A stretch of 15,446 bases of DNA from an uncultured Dorea sp. (GTDB taxonomy: Bacteria; Bacillota; Clostridia; Lachnospirales; Lachnospiraceae): NCBI GenBank assembly GCA_910579335.1, contig CAJTUQ010000013.1, forward strand, positions 21,262-36,707. Direction: 5' to 3'. Positions 13,509 through 15,446 of the stretch are shown here, piece by piece. The position numbers and the translations under genes are program-made. Every line of letters starts with the position of its first letter. Position 1 is the first letter of the stretch. The notes beneath the pieces were generated by a model, which was given only the letters and a program-made list of their open reading frames with translations, had not been told where the DNA came from and ran no database searches.

Positions 13509-15446
13509 CAATGATTTGTATATGTAAAGTGCATGTAATCCTTACTGGACTTCCAGTCTCCGCCCCAGAAAAAGCCATGTTTCTTCCAGATAGCCACCAC
13601 CTGCTTCGTTACCGAATAAGGGTCGACTCCTGGCTGGTATTTGCCTTCGGTTACGCCAATCATCGGATTCGAATTCCAGTTCAAATCCACCACGCATCCA
13701 TAACTGTGATGCGAGCGGTTCCTGCCCGACGCCATGCTCCGCCAGTTATAGGTATCCGTATCCTCTGCCCTCACCGGAAAGCCAATCGCATACATATCCT
13801 GGAAAGCCCCCATAAATTCTTTCGTCAAATCCTTATGTACCCGAAGCTGCATAACACTCGGCACTCCGTCTTCATCCTTGATAGGAACCGTAATCTCTAC
13901 CAGATACCGCTCCATCTCAGCCTTTGAGGTCGGGACGCCGTCCGGGAACAGCACATAAAGCCGCTGCCCGTCCGTAAACGTTTCTTTCTTTGCCGCCGAA
14001 AGCGCCCCGTAATGCTTTTTGGAACCGGCTTTCCGGTACGCCTTGACTTTAAAATAATAGGTGACTCCCATTTTCAGCTTTTTCGCAGTATAAGAAAGCC
14101 TTCCTCCTCCGCTTACCTTTCCGGCCCGGACATAATTTCCATCTTTTGTCTTGCATTTATAAATCTCGTAACCTTGCGCCCCGCTTACCCGTTTCCACGT
14201 AATCTTTGCCGAAGTTTCAGATGCACATTTTGCTGATTTGACAGTGACCGCTCCCAGCTTCTTGCCAGCTTTCACAACTGCGGACCATGAGCCGTACTCC
14301 TGTTTTGTTTTTGTCTTTTTCTTTACCTTAACCTTGACATTCCTGTAAGCGCGCACTTTATAATAATAAGTCTTCCCGAATTTCGCTTTCGTGTCGGAAT
14401 AACTCGTCTTTGACCCTGACTTATAAGTCTTTACCTTCTTAAATTTCCCTTTTGCCGATGTACTGCGGTATACGACATAGCCTGCCGCCCCTTTTACCTT
14501 CTGCCATTTCAGCTTTATTTTTGAATAGCTGGAGGACGCCTTTACTACAGGCGTTCCGAACTTGACCTGGAATTTTTCCGTTTTTGAGCCTTTAAAATTA
14601 CCGATGCCGTCAATTCGGACAGAAGCCGTTCCCATCGCCTTATTATTGGAACAAGCCAGCTGATAGTCCCTTCCTTCCACAAGCCGTTTCCCCTCATATG
14701 TAAGGACTACCTCCGGCTTCACCTGCTTTCCCGTGTAATCCACTGACTTTGATACCTGAAGCTCACAGTTGTTAATGTCCGCCTGTATAATCTTAAATTT
14801 CACAGTTTTGACACCGATACAGGGGATCTCCTCATTTCCATCTTCCGGCTCTTTCGCCTCCCCCGCCTGCTTCGCCTCGTCCCGCCCTGTCAGTACGATG
14901 GATGCCTCGCCCGTTTCAATCTTATTCTGATACTCCGCCGTATAATATTTCCCGTCAAGAACCCTCTCCGGCTTATCCAGGGAAGCTTCTTTATCTGCCC
15001 CGCTCTCTTGTTTCAGCACGACTTCAATCTCCGGTTTAATCTCAGCGCCCGTATAAACATATTCCGTCTGTCCGTTTTTAAAGCGCACTTCTATCCCGTC
15101 AGCGCCCAAATCGTATTTTGAAGGAATACTCGTATCCGCTTCCTTCGATGCGACGCTTTTTGAAGGTGCTGTTCCTTCTTCCGTCTCGTCAGAAGGAACG
15201 TCCGCTTTCCCGTCCTCCTCTCCTGACGGCTCTTTCGTACTCTCGGATATGTCCGGCGTAATATCCGCACCGCCAGCTGTCTCATCCGTACCTTTCTCTT
15301 CTTCCTCCTCTTTTGCCTCATCCTCTTTACCCTTTTCAGGATTTTCAGGATTCTTCGTTTCATCCGCCAATTCCTCTCCTGGCGAAGACTGCGTATCCTC
15401 ATAAGCGTCTTCATTGAACTCCGCCGCCGATACCGGCAGGGAGGAA
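13508..15446 (-). CDS. Secreted M15C-type zinc peptidase with Ig-like and FN3 modules, 5' end cut by window edge
   Basis: An exported peptidoglycan peptidase; 645 residues are visible, numbered here from the right edge. The first residues (SSLPVSA, then AEFNED) look like the end of a signal peptide, so only the start is missing; the TTG at 15370 is not taken as a start. An acidic Glu/Lys/Asp stalk (9-105) follows. Next come Ig-like beta repeats (about 110-297, with DYTGKQVKPEVVLTYEGKRL and NFKGSKTEKFQV), FN3 modules (298-395, 397-490) and the peptidase domain (about 495-645). Zinc motif SHHSYGCVVD (578-587) supplies His580 and Asp587. The end GGDWKSSKDYMHF (628-640) supplies Asp636 and His639. 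The W.GGDW...D..HF ending is that of M15C enzymes such as CwlK, which cut L-Ala-D-Glu bonds, rather than the E..WH of VanY D,D-carboxypeptidases. It overlaps the next gene by one base. Cut-site specificity is inferred. Confidence 0.87.
   Translation of the reverse strand, partial: SSLPVSAAEFNEDAYEDTQSSPGEELADETKNPENPEKGKEDEAKEEEEEKGTDETAGGADITPDISESTKEPSGEEDGKADVPSDETEEGTAPSKSVASKEADTSIPSKYDLGADGIEVRFKNGQTEYVYTGAEIKPEIEVVLKQESGADKEASLDKPERVLDGKYYTAEYQNKIETGEASIVLTGRDEAKQAGEAKEPEDGNEEIPCIGVKTVKFKIIQADINNCELQVSKSVDYTGKQVKPEVVLTYEGKRLVEGRDYQLACSNNKAMGTASVRIDGIGNFKGSKTEKFQVKFGTPVVKASSSYSKIKLKWQKVKGAAGYVVYRSTSAKGKFKKVKTYKSGSKTSYSDTKAKFGKTYYYKVRAYRNVKVKVKKKTKTKQEYGSWSAVVKAGKKLGAVTVKSAKCASETSAKITWKRVSGAQGYEIYKCKTKDGNYVRAGKVSGGGRLSYTAKKLKMGVTYYFKVKAYRKAGSKKHYGALSAAKKETFTDGQRLYVLFPDGVPTSKAEMERYLVEITVPIKDEDGVPSVMQLRVHKDLTKEFMGAFQDMYAIGFPVRAEDTDTYNWRSMASGRNRSHHSYGCVVDLNWNSNPMIGVTEGKYQPGVDPYSVTKQVVAIWKKHGFFWGGDWKSSKDYMHFTYTNH

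Noticed and set aside
15091..15414. Minus-strand Arg/Lys-rich open frame of 107 codons
   Set aside because: It is a frame-shifted reading of the Glu/Lys-rich stalk of the peptidase gene.
13508..15446. VanY D-Ala-D-Ala carboxypeptidase
   Set aside because: The C-terminal motif is KDYMHF within GGDW...HF, as in M15C, rather than E..WH; there are no van regulatory genes.

Overview
The window looks like a chromosomal cell-envelope locus from a low-to-mid GC Gram-positive Clostridia, most likely Lachnospiraceae. The basis is AGGAGG-type ribosome binding sites throughout, sigma-A style promoters, and secreted proteins built from an acidic low-complexity stalk, Lys/Tyr-rich FN3 modules (YRSTS..KGK..K) and a cell-wall enzyme domain. 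No RNA genes, insertion sequences, CRISPR arrays or prophage genes are visible. Coding is dense and no gap exceeds 190 bases.

Region by region: (1) 1-1403, minus strand, a Wzx-type oligosaccharide flippase cut by the left edge. (2) 1404-1590, an intergenic region with back-to-back promoters. (3) 1591-4970, plus strand, a three-gene operon: a PaaK/CapK-type adenylate-forming ligase, a ketopantoate-reductase-family oxidoreductase and a membrane acyltransferase (acyltransferase_3). (4) 4977-5021, a bidirectional hairpin terminator between convergent operons. (5) 5023-10121, minus strand, four genes in transcription order: a large GT-C-like membrane glycosyltransferase, a 117-residue membrane protein, an MdoB/OpgB-type phosphoglycerol transferase and a GtrB/DPM1-type polyprenyl-phosphate glycosyltransferase. 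(6) 10228-15446, minus strand, peptidoglycan enzymes: an M15C peptidase cut by the right edge, overlapping by one base with an L,D-transpeptidase, then a second L,D-transpeptidase with its own near-consensus promoter.

How the genes may work together (inference): the GT2, small membrane protein, GT-C enzyme and phosphoglycerol transferase form the parts list of an outer-face glycan decoration system. The GT2 charges a lipid carrier with a sugar, the GT-C enzyme attaches it outside the membrane, and the sulfatase-fold enzyme adds glycerol phosphate. With the nearby flippase this recalls the gacHIJKL module of group A Streptococcus. The plus-strand operon could supply an unusual acyl group (2-oxo acid reduction, activation, transfer to a glycan). 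The right-hand genes remodel the peptidoglycan to which such polymers are anchored. The two most noteworthy points are the gac-like module in a non-streptococcal setting and the L,D-transpeptidase whose SHGC active-site motif reads SKGC.
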